12,778 nucleotides of DNA, taken from NCBI GenBank assembly GCA_030593645.1, contig JAUVGT010000096.1, positions 1 to 12,778 on the forward strand, given 5' to 3'. This document shows positions 7,693 through 12,770 of this stretch, piece by piece. The position numbers and the translations under genes were made by a program. The DNA comes from Deltaproteobacteria bacterium. Lineage in GTDB: Bacteria > Desulfobacterota > Desulfobacteria > Desulfobacterales > JAUVGT01. Within the stretch, counting starts at the first letter, position 1; each line of letters starts with the position of its first letter. Below the pieces are notes generated by a model. That model made no database searches. It saw only the letters and a list, made by a program, of their open reading frames with translations, and was not told the DNA's origin.

Positions 7693-7985
7693 AATCGGAG
7701 TTGAAATTGTAAAAAAGTATAATATAAAGTGCGATATAGTATAAATTTGCTATCCATCATACGAAAAATTTCACAAAAACGGCTACTCATTGGCCTTTCG
7801 AATTTTTGACAAGCTAATAAATGTAATAAAAACAGTTAAATAGAATTAGTTCGATATTGGTCCACCTTCGGCGGATCAATCCTCGAAAAATGTAATATGT
7901 TTATTTGGTTTTAATTGCAGTAATTATCCTCTAAAAAAGGGTGTATGTATCAATACATGCCCATTAATTTCGGTAAAGGTTTATC
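7693..7985. other. AT-rich intergenic region with hairpins, no gene seen
   Basis: No open frame with a usable ribosome-binding site was found on either strand. The region is AT-rich and holds a long imperfect hairpin at 7850-7887 (listed separately). A smaller hairpin-like sequence at 7939-7962 (GGG...ATGTAT-CA-ATACAT...CCC) lies about 23 bases ahead of the next start codon and may be in its leader. TTGACA occurs at 7806-7811, but I could not find a convincing -10 at the right distance. Confidence 0.4.
7850..7887. repeat. Short imperfect palindrome, possible dispersed repeat
   Basis: TTCGA (7850-7854) and ATTGGTCCACC (7856-7866) pair with GGCGGATCAAT (7870-7880) and TCGAA (7883-7887). The long arm has nine Watson-Crick pairs, one G-U and one mismatch, around a TTC loop. 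The core resembles the palindrome at 9188-9206 read on the other strand. No T-run follows, so it is not a standard terminator. Confidence 0.55.
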
Positions 7986-8540
7986 ATGAGCTTAAAAAAA
8001 TATAAAAACAATAGATCTTGCGGGACATGCGGTTATAGTGAAAGCCGTTTTTTATCGGAGATGGCGGCCGCATTTGATCAAACCCGTCAATGGGATTCAC
8101 CCTGCCCCCAATGCGGGAACAAGAAATGGGAAAGCTTATACTGGGAAGTTCCTGATTTAAATCCCGGTTTGATGGAAAAATGGTCCCGTGATGAAGGGCT
8201 TTGTTTTATGTGTCAGGAGGAAGAAACAAGTCTTGCAGAAAAGGAAAATCTTCCGTTGCTTGTGAAATACCTTGATAGTGACCGTACGTTGAATTCAAAG
8301 CGGAAAAGATTATTTGAGGCATTATGTGTTCTGCTTTATGACAATATTCCTATTGAAAACCGGAGTGCGCATAAGAATAATCCGGAAAAGAATAAAGCCG
8401 ATCAGACCCTTGCAGGGGAGGTGAAGGGTATCCTTTTAAACAGGCTTGATTTTTTTCCTGAAATTAAACATGAACTTTACCTGGAGGATCATATCAAAGA
8501 GGCGGTTTATCCGGAATTAAACTTGCCGATAGAGCAATAG
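7986..8540 (+). CDS. Unrecognised protein with three CxxC pairs (zinc-ribbon-like N terminus)
   Basis: 184 aa, family not recognised. The N-terminal 80 residues carry three CxxC pairs: CGTC (12-15), CPQC (40-43) and CFMC (73-76). The first two could form one four-Cys zinc ribbon, leaving the third pair to use other ligands or a partner. Trp-rich segments (KKWESLYWEVPDLNP) lie between the pairs. The C-terminal half (about 85-184) looks helical and soluble (LPLLVKYLDSD, KRLFEALCVLLYD, LEDHIKEAVYPE). There is no signal peptide. AAAGG at 7975-7979 is the ribosome-binding site for ATG 7986. It stands alone between an AT-rich gap and a convergent gene. A role in nucleic-acid or protein binding would fit zinc ribbons but is inference only. 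Confidence 0.65.
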   Translation: MSLKKYKNNRSCGTCGYSESRFLSEMAAAFDQTRQWDSPCPQCGNKKWESLYWEVPDLNPGLMEKWSRDEGLCFMCQEEETSLAEKENLPLLVKYLDSDRTLNSKRKRLFEALCVLLYDNIPIENRSAHKNNPEKNKADQTLAGEVKGILLNRLDFFPEIKHELYLEDHIKEAVYPELNLPIEQ

Positions 8541-8581
8541 AAGTTGTTTTAAAACCTCCCCTAAAGCTCAATTCCGGTATT

Positions 8582-8600
8582 GGATTAAAGATTTTAATCC
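8582..8600. terminator. Perfect 8-bp hairpin between convergent genes, possible bidirectional terminator
   Basis: GGATTAAA (8582-8589) and TTTAATCC (8593-8600) pair perfectly around a GAT loop. It lies between the stop of the CxxC protein and the convergent stop of the Pal-like gene. Only short T and A runs flank it, so termination strength is doubtful. Confidence 0.4.
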
Positions 8601-8612
8601 TTTAAACCGCTT

Positions 8613-9164
8613 CTAATAATCTTCGATTTCAAAGTGGACGCGCCTGTTTAACTCCCTGCTTTTTTTATCCCGTCCGGGGGCAGCCGGCCGTTCTTTGCCA
8701 TAGCTCACCGCTGCCAGCCTTGAAGAATTGATACCATATCCAAGTAAAAAAGATTTCACACTTCCAGCTCGTTTTTCTCCAAGAATCATGTTGTATTCAT
8801 CAGTGCCGAGTTCATCGCTGTGCCCTTCGATAACAACTTTAATTTCAGGGTATTTAAGTAAAAACTCCGCTTTTCTTTTCAATATGTCTTGAGCCGAATC
8901 CGGTATAGAATAACCGCCTTTTTTAAAATAAATATCTTCACTGATAAGCAAGTCACTATCTTGCTGAAATTCGATCCCGCTGTCGGCCGAAGCATCCGTT
9001 AGATTGCCTTCATCAGTATTACCGGTCGATGAAAGGGTTTCTTCTTCTACTTCACCGGTCGAAGATACCGTGTCAGCTCCATTTTTTGTGGTGCAGGATA
9101 AAGCAACTAAAAAGCATGGAAAAATAAGCAAAAAGAAGAATAGGGTCCAAAATCTATTTTGCAT
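8613..9164 (-). CDS. Pal-like outer-membrane lipoprotein with OmpA peptidoglycan-binding domain
   Basis: 183 aa. Residues 1-23 form a lipoprotein signal ending in VALSC, with Cys24 as the lipid-attachment site; the -3 position is Ala rather than Leu, so the lipobox is imperfect. A low-complexity acidic linker with a repeated SSTG follows (residues 34-60). Residues 74-181 form an OmpA C-terminal domain: IYFKKGGYSI, the peptidoglycan-binding segment GHSDELGTDEYN (114-125), RAGSVKSFL, VSYGKERPAAPG and NRRVHFEI (173-180). Pal anchors the outer membrane to peptidoglycan and works with TolB. tolB and ybgF are not beside it, so it could also be another OmpA-type lipoprotein. I chose the ATG at 9164 because AAAGGAGGG sits just ahead of it; an ATG 15 bases upstream would place that site inside the gene. 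Confidence 0.88.
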   Translation of the reverse strand: MQNRFWTLFFFLLIFPCFLVALSCTTKNGADTVSSTGEVEEETLSSTGNTDEGNLTDASADSGIEFQQDSDLLISEDIYFKKGGYSIPDSAQDILKRKAEFLLKYPEIKVVIEGHSDELGTDEYNMILGEKRAGSVKSFLLGYGINSSRLAAVSYGKERPAAPGRDKKSRELNRRVHFEIEDY

Positions 9165-9187
9165 TTTCCCTCCTTTCATTTGTTCTC

Positions 9188-9206
9188 AATCCGCGGAAGG
9201 CGGATT
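9188..9206. repeat. Perfect 7-bp palindrome between TRL-like and Pal-like genes
   Basis: AATCCGC (9188-9194) and GCGGATT (9200-9206) pair perfectly around GGAAG. It lies in the 80-base gap between the second TRL-like gene and the Pal-like gene, about 24 bases before the latter's start. Read on the minus strand, its core TCCGCCTTCCGCGGAT nearly matches the core of the palindrome at 7850-7887. Confidence 0.5.
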
Positions 9207-9244
9207 ATCAAGAATTTAACAGGCCGTGAAGCCGGTTTATGAAT

Positions 9245-9607
9245 TTATTCACCATAGATAAATATTTTTTGGTGTCTCCATACGCCGAGAATATTAAAAT
9301 ACTCAATTGTCGCGTAGTGGACTGTTTTAAGACCGTAGTGTCGTGCAATATCACCAATTGCGTTAGAATTAAATTCAGTATAAAATCTATATCGAGTAAA
9401 AGGCTCAGTGATTCTAACAACGATTCCGGATCCTTGATTGATTCCGCTTGGAGTAGCGTTTAAATCTTTGGTAAAGGGAACCTTAATATGGGTAAAGATA
9501 CGGCCGGATAATGTCGGCTCACTGATCAGGCCCGGGGTTGAACATCCGATCAGAAACGTAAATACCATTATAATAATAACCGTAATGATGTTTTTTTGTT
9601 TCAACAT
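9245..9607 (-). CDS. TRL-like lipoprotein (second of tandem pair)
   Basis: 120 aa. The signal peptide ends in FLIGC, with Cys22 as the lipidation site. The mature protein begins with a TRL-family-like segment (SGRIFTHIKVPFTKDLN, about 34-50). It ends with IARHYGLKTVHYATIEYFNILGVWRHQKIFIYGE, which aligns with the end of the neighbouring protein (residues 64-98) including the closing YG[DE]. TRL-like proteins are small lipoproteins of unknown function, named for a tRNA-linked locus. This copy is the more divergent: it lacks the GDAS motif and has about 20 extra residues. CAGGAGC lies just before the ATG. The gap to the upstream TRL gene is 15 bases, so they are almost certainly co-transcribed and are likely an old duplication. 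Confidence 0.72.
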   Translation of the reverse strand: MLKQKNIITVIIIMVFTFLIGCSTPGLISEPTLSGRIFTHIKVPFTKDLNATPSGINQGSGIVVRITEPFTRYRFYTEFNSNAIGDIARHYGLKTVHYATIEYFNILGVWRHQKIFIYGE

Positions 9608-9622
9608 GATTGCTCCTGGCCT

Positions 9623-9919
9623 TTAGTCTCCATATACAATAATGCGCCATCTTGTAAACATTCCCAGGAAAATCTGGAATGTTTCCTGATCCGCGTGCCT
9701 GAGTATTTTAATATTTCCGTTCCGCGCGGCAGCGGCATAACTTGCGTCACCCCAGGCAACGATCCAGAAAAGGCTGTATGCTTCTGAAATGCCGACCTTT
9801 GATCCCAACTCAGTTGAGTCAAGGTTTTCGTCATATGGGGTTTTTGTATTGACATATGCGCAGCCGCCAAAAAGGAGCGCTGTGACGATGAAAATAACAA
9901 GTATTGAAGTGGACTTCAT
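9623..9919 (-). CDS. TRL-like lipoprotein (first of tandem pair)
   Basis: 98 aa. The signal peptide ends in LFGGC, with Cys20 as the predicted lipidation site. The mature part contains the motifs I associate with the TRL-like family: KVGISEAYSLFWIVAWGDASYAAAARNGNIKILRHAD (residues 41-76), followed by FLGMFTRWRIIVYGD at the end. The GDAS...AARNGNIK stretch is the most characteristic. The function of the family is not known; surface or outer-membrane lipoprotein is the reasonable expectation. GGAG sits just upstream of the ATG, and a promoter candidate lies about 80 bases further up. It would be the first gene of a three-lipoprotein operon ending with the Pal-like gene. The family was first noted near tRNA genes, but no tRNA is seen here. 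Confidence 0.8.
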   Translation of the reverse strand: MKSTSILVIFIVTALLFGGCAYVNTKTPYDENLDSTELGSKVGISEAYSLFWIVAWGDASYAAAARNGNIKILRHADQETFQIFLGMFTRWRIIVYGD

Positions 9920-9996
9920 TTTTTTTCTCCGGTTAAGGCTTCGATCACTTCCACATTTTTCAGAACTATCGAAAATCGATTTGTTTGGTTTGCGTA

Positions 9997-10025
9997 ATTA
10001 TTAATTGTGGTTACATAAAAGTCAA
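9997..10025 (-). promoter_or_regulatory. Sigma70-like promoter for the TRL-TRL-Pal unit
   Basis: On the minus strand, TTGACT (10025-10020) is separated by 17 bases from AATAAT (10002-9997), a near-consensus pair. The predicted transcript would start near 9990 and give a leader of about 70 bases before the ATG at 9919. Confidence 0.55.
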
Positions 10026-10143
10026 TATCAAAAATATTAAGGAATTACAACTTTTCATGGAATAAAATGATTGGGATCAGTCAATTTCATTAAATATGAC
10101 TGTATATCTGGTAGGAGCAGTCGAAAAATTAAGTACCGATACT

Positions 10144-10232
10144 TAAGGTTCGCAAAAAAATAACTTCACATTTTAAGGGCCGAATGGGCGCTTCGACCCT
10201 TAAAATGTGAAGTTATTTTACGCGAACCCTTA
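10144..10232. repeat. 89-bp long imperfect palindrome (MITE/REP-like element or terminator)
   Basis: An outer arm TAAGGTTCGC (10144-10153) pairs with GCGAACCCTTA (10222-10232) with one bulged base. After a small internal loop, a perfect 23-bp arm at 10157-10179 (starting AAAATAACTTCACATTTT) pairs with 10197-10219. CGAA (10181-10184) then pairs with TTCG (10192-10195) around a 7-base loop. In total about 37 pairs form. It begins 12 bases beyond the transglycosylase stop. In that gene's direction the descending arm ends in seven consecutive T, so it could also terminate transcription. Confidence 0.8.
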
Positions 10233-10243
10233 TGCGAGACGTT

Positions 10244-10897
10244 TCAGGCTTTTTTCATTTCGATCTGTTTTTTGTAGTAGTGATAATATTGCATGACCTT
10301 CTTAACATAATATTGAGTGGCCTTAAAAGGAGGAATGCCATTGTATTCCAGAACATGTTTGCTGCCGGCATTATAAGCTGCCAGTGCCAGTTTTGTGTTT
10401 CCTTTGAACCGTTTAAGAAGTTTTTTGTAGTAGCGAACGCCGCCTTCAATATTGTGCTCTGGATTAAAACTGTCGATAACTCCCATTTCTCTGGCGGTGG
10501 TAGGCATAAGCTGCATAAGGCCCCTGGCCCCCGCTTTTGATACAGCGTTTGGATTATAACTCGATTCTGCCATGATGATGGCATGTACCATTGCAGGATC
10601 AACCATATAGCGATTGGATACTTTAATGATGTATGGATGATAAAGCCTTTCTGCCTTTAGAGCGAGATTAATGGACGGTTCGGGATCCTTTTTATTTTCA
10701 ACAAAATTCGATTTGATAACCAGTTTCTCCGGCATCGGCGGCGGGTATACAAGTTTAAGTTTAGCGTGTCCCTCCGGTTCCTGTTTAAAAAGACCAGGGT
10801 TGCCGTGAAGCACCGGAACTGCTACGCTTAATATCAGGACAATAACGGCCAGCCATAGGGCCATATTCATATTTGGTGTATTTGTATTTTCTTTCAT
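10244..10897 (-). CDS. Membrane-anchored SLT-family lytic transglycosylase
   Basis: 217 aa. An N-terminal hydrophobic segment (about residues 13-31) acts as a membrane anchor or uncleaved signal. A Pro/Lys-rich linker (about 33-75) follows, and then a lysozyme-like SLT catalytic domain (about 85-205). The domain has the catalytic Glu111 in AESSYNPNAVSKAGARG, the motif GLMQLMP (126-132), the EHNIEGGVRYY segment (147-157) and AYNAG (174-178). Such enzymes cleave peptidoglycan between MurNAc and GlcNAc to give 1,6-anhydro ends. The start at 10897 has no good ribosome-binding site; in-frame ATGs at residues 10 and 12 are alternatives. A promoter lies about 63 bases upstream, with two operator-like palindromes behind it. 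The long palindrome follows the stop codon. Confidence 0.92.
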   Translation of the reverse strand: MKENTNTPNMNMALWLAVIVLILSVAVPVLHGNPGLFKQEPEGHAKLKLVYPPPMPEKLVIKSNFVENKKDPEPSINLALKAERLYHPYIIKVSNRYMVDPAMVHAIIMAESSYNPNAVSKAGARGLMQLMPTTAREMGVIDSFNPEHNIEGGVRYYKKLLKRFKGNTKLALAAYNAGSKHVLEYNGIPPFKATQYYVKKVMQYYHYYKKQIEMKKA

Positions 10898-10959
10898 ATT
10901 AAATCTAAAATAATGGTTGTTTGGTAAATTCTATCTTTGACCGAATGATACGTCCATAG

Positions 10960-10987
10960 AATATAAAACAATTAGTAAGGCTGTCAA
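10960..10987 (-). promoter_or_regulatory. Sigma70-like promoter of the lytic transglycosylase gene
   Basis: On the minus strand a perfect TTGACA (10987-10982) is followed after 16 bases by TATATT (10965-10960). The predicted start is near 10953, giving a leader of about 55 bases before the ATG at 10897. Confidence 0.65.
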
Positions 10988-10998
10988 GAGTTAATATT

Positions 10999-11058
10999 AT
11001 ACAATATATAGTATTTAAATAGGAATTATAAAAAAGAATACACTATATATAGTATATT
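10999..11058. promoter_or_regulatory. Pair of palindromic operator-like sites
   Basis: Site 1 (10999-11014) reads ATACAATATATAGTAT and matches its own reverse complement at seven of eight pairs. Site 2 (11037-11058) is a 22-base palindrome with ten of eleven pairs around ACTATATATAGT. Across the shared 16-base core the two differ at two positions. Their centres are 41 bases apart, close to four helical turns. They lie about 53 and 94 bases upstream of the predicted transglycosylase start point, positions typical of an activator, but could also serve the plus-strand gene. Confidence 0.5.
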
Positions 11059-11085
11059 ACCCAATGCCGAAAGTATAAAAAAATT

Positions 11086-11170
11086 GGAAATTATTAACTG
11101 AATTTCCTTAACCGGCTAATTTTAAAATCAATCCGGCCGAAAGGCTGAGGTCGATCTTTAGCCGTTTTTT
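11086..11170 (+). ncRNA. Candidate structured leader with antiterminator/terminator pair
   Basis: GGAAATT (11086-11092) pairs with AATTTCC (11101-11107). CCGG (11112-11115) can pair with CCGG (11133-11136). CGGCC (11134-11138) pairs with GGCTG (11143-11147) around a GAAA tetraloop. The same GGCTGAGG (11143-11150) can instead pair with 11156-11163 to form a hairpin followed by GTTTTTT, a terminator shape. The last two stems share bases and cannot coexist. I do not match it to any known riboswitch class. Confidence 0.35.
11143..11170 (+). terminator. Terminator-like hairpin upstream of the 454-aa membrane-protein gene
   Basis: GGCTGAGG (11143-11150) pairs with TCTTTAGCC (8 pairs, two of them G-U) around a TCGAT loop, and six T follow at 11165-11170. 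It lies 39 bases ahead of the small leader ORF. It could end a short RNA or act as an attenuator of the downstream gene. Confidence 0.5.
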
Positions 11171-11208
11171 GGATTTGGAGCATTTGAATACGCAAGGGGT
11201 AATGAAAA

Positions 11209-11319
11209 ATGTTGATAATCTCCATATTTACATGTTTTTACTGCCCAGATCGCTTGATAAATCAGATGTTTCCATATATTCTCTCCTTTGATCATGTAAA
11301 AAAAGTGATTTTATTATGA
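11209..11319 (+). CDS. Possible 36-aa leader peptide coupled to the next gene
   Basis: This small frame starts at ATG 11209, nine bases after a Shine-Dalgarno-like AAGGGG (11194-11199), and ends at TGA 11317-11319. The stop overlaps the start of the next gene as ATGA. The product would be MLIISIFTCFYCPDR followed by a hydrophobic and then Lys-containing tail, with two Cys (CFYC). The downstream gene has no good ribosome-binding site of its own, so translation of this frame could be needed to deliver ribosomes to it. It may be a real small hydrophobic protein, a regulatory leader or chance; composition alone cannot decide. Conservation of the frame in relatives would settle it. Confidence 0.35.
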   Translation: MLIISIFTCFYCPDRLINQMFPYILSFDHVKKVILL

Positions 11320-12680
11320 CCGGATGGTTTGTTTTAAAAATTCTATGGGTCTGCATGACCTTGTTTATCTTGTGTGTCATGCTGATTATTTTTACCAGGG
11401 CCAGGGGGGTGTTTTCCTGGCGTAGAGCCTTAAAAGCCGAATTGGATCACATTAAAACGTCTTCTGAAACCATATCGGGTCCTGCTTTAGAGGCGCATGA
11501 GATTATAGAAAAAAAATGTAATATTATCCTGTCATCGAATACTCCTGAAATGGGTGATTTGAAATATGTGTACGAATATATTCAATCCATAGCATCATGC
11601 TTTTATCCACAGTCTGATCGTCCGGAACTCCAGGTTTCCGTGGGAGCACTTCTGGGCAGTGTTGACAAATCACTGGAACGGTTTGACCGTATACTTAAAC
11701 GACCTGTGTTTAAAAGATTGAGTAGAGTAAATATCCGGCAGGTCAATCATGCCCGGGAATGGTATGTCTGGCTAAAAAGCAAAAAATTATTTCAATTGGT
11801 TTCAAATCATCAGAAGAAAATTCAACACATTGCATACATTCGATTTTTAATTTTCCTTGAACCGTTAACATGGGCAGCGTTTCTTTCAAGTAAGTTAACC
11901 ACTCTCCTTCTGGTTAAGTATCTTCTCGTTGATCTTTACCTTTTTTTTGGAATCCTGACTCTTACAGCCTTTGAATACCATGAAGCAGCTCCTTCTTCAG
12001 ACCGGAAAAAACAGAAAGACACCGAAGAGCTTGAAAAAATTCTTGAAGAACTTAATTCCATGAATGATGAGACAGATTCTGATATGGATCCGCGACTATG
12101 TAAAATCCGATCCAATCTGGTTGGTTTGACCTCATTATTGAAAACGAATCCTGGTTTTTTCGATTGGAAAGAGGCGGTCATGCATTCAGCAGATATAATC
12201 GCCAGAAAATATTTCCCGGATTCTGATAAACCTCTCGAAGAAGCTTCCCTGGGGCCGCTGCTGGAAAGAAGCCTGGTATGGATCGATACGTTCAGGAAGG
12301 GTGAAGACTATTTCCTGGCGAGGCGATTCTACAAAGTTCGTCTGAACACGATCTATCAAGCGAAAAACATATCAGATTTTTTACTCCCCGAACCGATCAG
12401 AAGCTTTATTGAAAAATCTGTCAAAGTATATGGGCTGCTAAAATGGCCATTAAGTCTATATCGCTGGGTAAAAAAGCGTTCACCATGGATTATCGCCCTG
12501 AATGTCGGATGGCTGGCGGCAAAAAAGGCAGGCTTCGCACATCTATACGGCAAAGCCTTTGATAAAGCCTGTATGGAGATTGAGGTAATATACTACCAGT
12601 CAAAAAGACAGAAGGGGAATAAAAATGGAGTGCCCAACCTTGATGGTCTCGTAAAAAGTCCGAATGAGACGGTTTCGTAA
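11316..12680 (+). CDS. Unrecognised membrane protein with internal duplication
   Basis: 454 aa, family not recognised. Residues 6-27 form an N-terminal membrane segment followed by basic residues (RARGVFSWRR), suggesting a cytoplasmic body. Two related units follow. Unit A (about 80-222) contains YPQSDRPELQVSVGALLGSV (97-116), a basic stretch (RPVFKRLSRVNIRQVNHARE) and hydrophobic segments at about 177-192 and 195-218. Unit B (about 279-430) contains FPDSDKPLEEASLGPLLERS (300-319), a matching RRFYKVRLNTIYQAKN stretch and a hydrophobic part near 372-405. The shared pattern is [YF]PxSD[RK]Px5SxGxLLx2S. A highly charged linker (227-260) joins the units. The start lacks a Shine-Dalgarno and overlaps the stop of a 36-aa frame. 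The last dozen codons fall in repeat sequence that supplies the stop codon. Confidence 0.75.
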   Translation: MTGWFVLKILWVCMTLFILCVMLIIFTRARGVFSWRRALKAELDHIKTSSETISGPALEAHEIIEKKCNIILSSNTPEMGDLKYVYEYIQSIASCFYPQSDRPELQVSVGALLGSVDKSLERFDRILKRPVFKRLSRVNIRQVNHAREWYVWLKSKKLFQLVSNHQKKIQHIAYIRFLIFLEPLTWAAFLSSKLTTLLLVKYLLVDLYLFFGILTLTAFEYHEAAPSSDRKKQKDTEELEKILEELNSMNDETDSDMDPRLCKIRSNLVGLTSLLKTNPGFFDWKEAVMHSADIIARKYFPDSDKPLEEASLGPLLERSLVWIDTFRKGEDYFLARRFYKVRLNTIYQAKNISDFLLPEPIRSFIEKSVKVYGLLKWPLSLYRWVKKRSPWIIALNVGWLAAKKAGFAHLYGKAFDKACMEIEVIYYQSKRQKGNKNGVPNLDGLVKSPNETVS

Positions 12681-12770
12681 AAAGTTCAAATTCAAGGCGT
12701 GCAAATTTCGTAATCATGAAGCGTACTTATCGGACCCGCCCTGTTAAATTTGTCTTTTTATTTAACAGGG
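12645..12770. repeat. Repeat-rich sequence at gene end: direct repeats and hairpin
   Basis: TCGTAAAAAGT occurs at 12649 and again at 12675, a period of 26 bases; the first copy lies between inverted GTCTC and GAGAC. The second copy supplies the TAA stop of the 454-aa gene. Further on, CCCTGTTAAAT (12739-12749) pairs perfectly with ATTTAACAGGG (12760-12770) around a 10-base loop. No T-run follows the hairpin on either strand. The whole stretch resembles an intergenic dispersed repeat rather than coding sequence. Confidence 0.5.

Larger units (their letters stand above)
9920..10243. other. Intergenic region with a minus-strand promoter and a long palindrome
   Basis: The 324 bases between the transglycosylase stop and the first TRL-like gene hold no credible open frame. 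They contain a promoter candidate at 9997-10025 and the 89-bp palindromic element at 10144-10232, both listed separately. The remaining sequence is AT-rich and I see no further structure in it. Confidence 0.6.
10898..11208. other. Intergenic regulatory region between divergent genes
   Basis: No credible gene of ordinary size lies here. From left to right it holds the minus-strand promoter of the transglycosylase (10960-10987), two palindromic operator-like sites (10999-11014 and 11037-11058), and on the plus strand a run of stem-loops ending in a terminator-like hairpin (11086-11170). A clear plus-strand promoter could not be picked out of the AT-rich background. Confidence 0.55.

Noticed and set aside
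7806..7841. TTGACA as a promoter for the CxxC protein gene
   Set aside because: The only -10-like hexamers near it are about 13 or 24 bases away, outside the usual spacing.
10144..10232. tRNA-like GGTTCGC and GCGAACC segments, considered because TRL-like genes are named for tRNA-linked loci
   Set aside because: No cloverleaf can be drawn: the segments are simply the two arms of the long palindrome and no D-arm, anticodon arm or acceptor end is present.
10232..10540. 102-codon open frame on the plus strand
   Set aside because: It is the antisense of the transglycosylase catalytic domain and starts at the edge of the long palindrome.
11037..11058. TATATT/TATAGT as a plus-strand promoter -10
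   Set aside because: No acceptable -35 hexamer occurs 15-19 bases upstream, and the AT-rich palindrome makes such hexamers unavoidable.
12649..12685. CRISPR-like direct repeats with 26-base period
   Set aside because: Only two copies of an 11-base unit occur, with a 15-base interval, and no cas gene is in the window.
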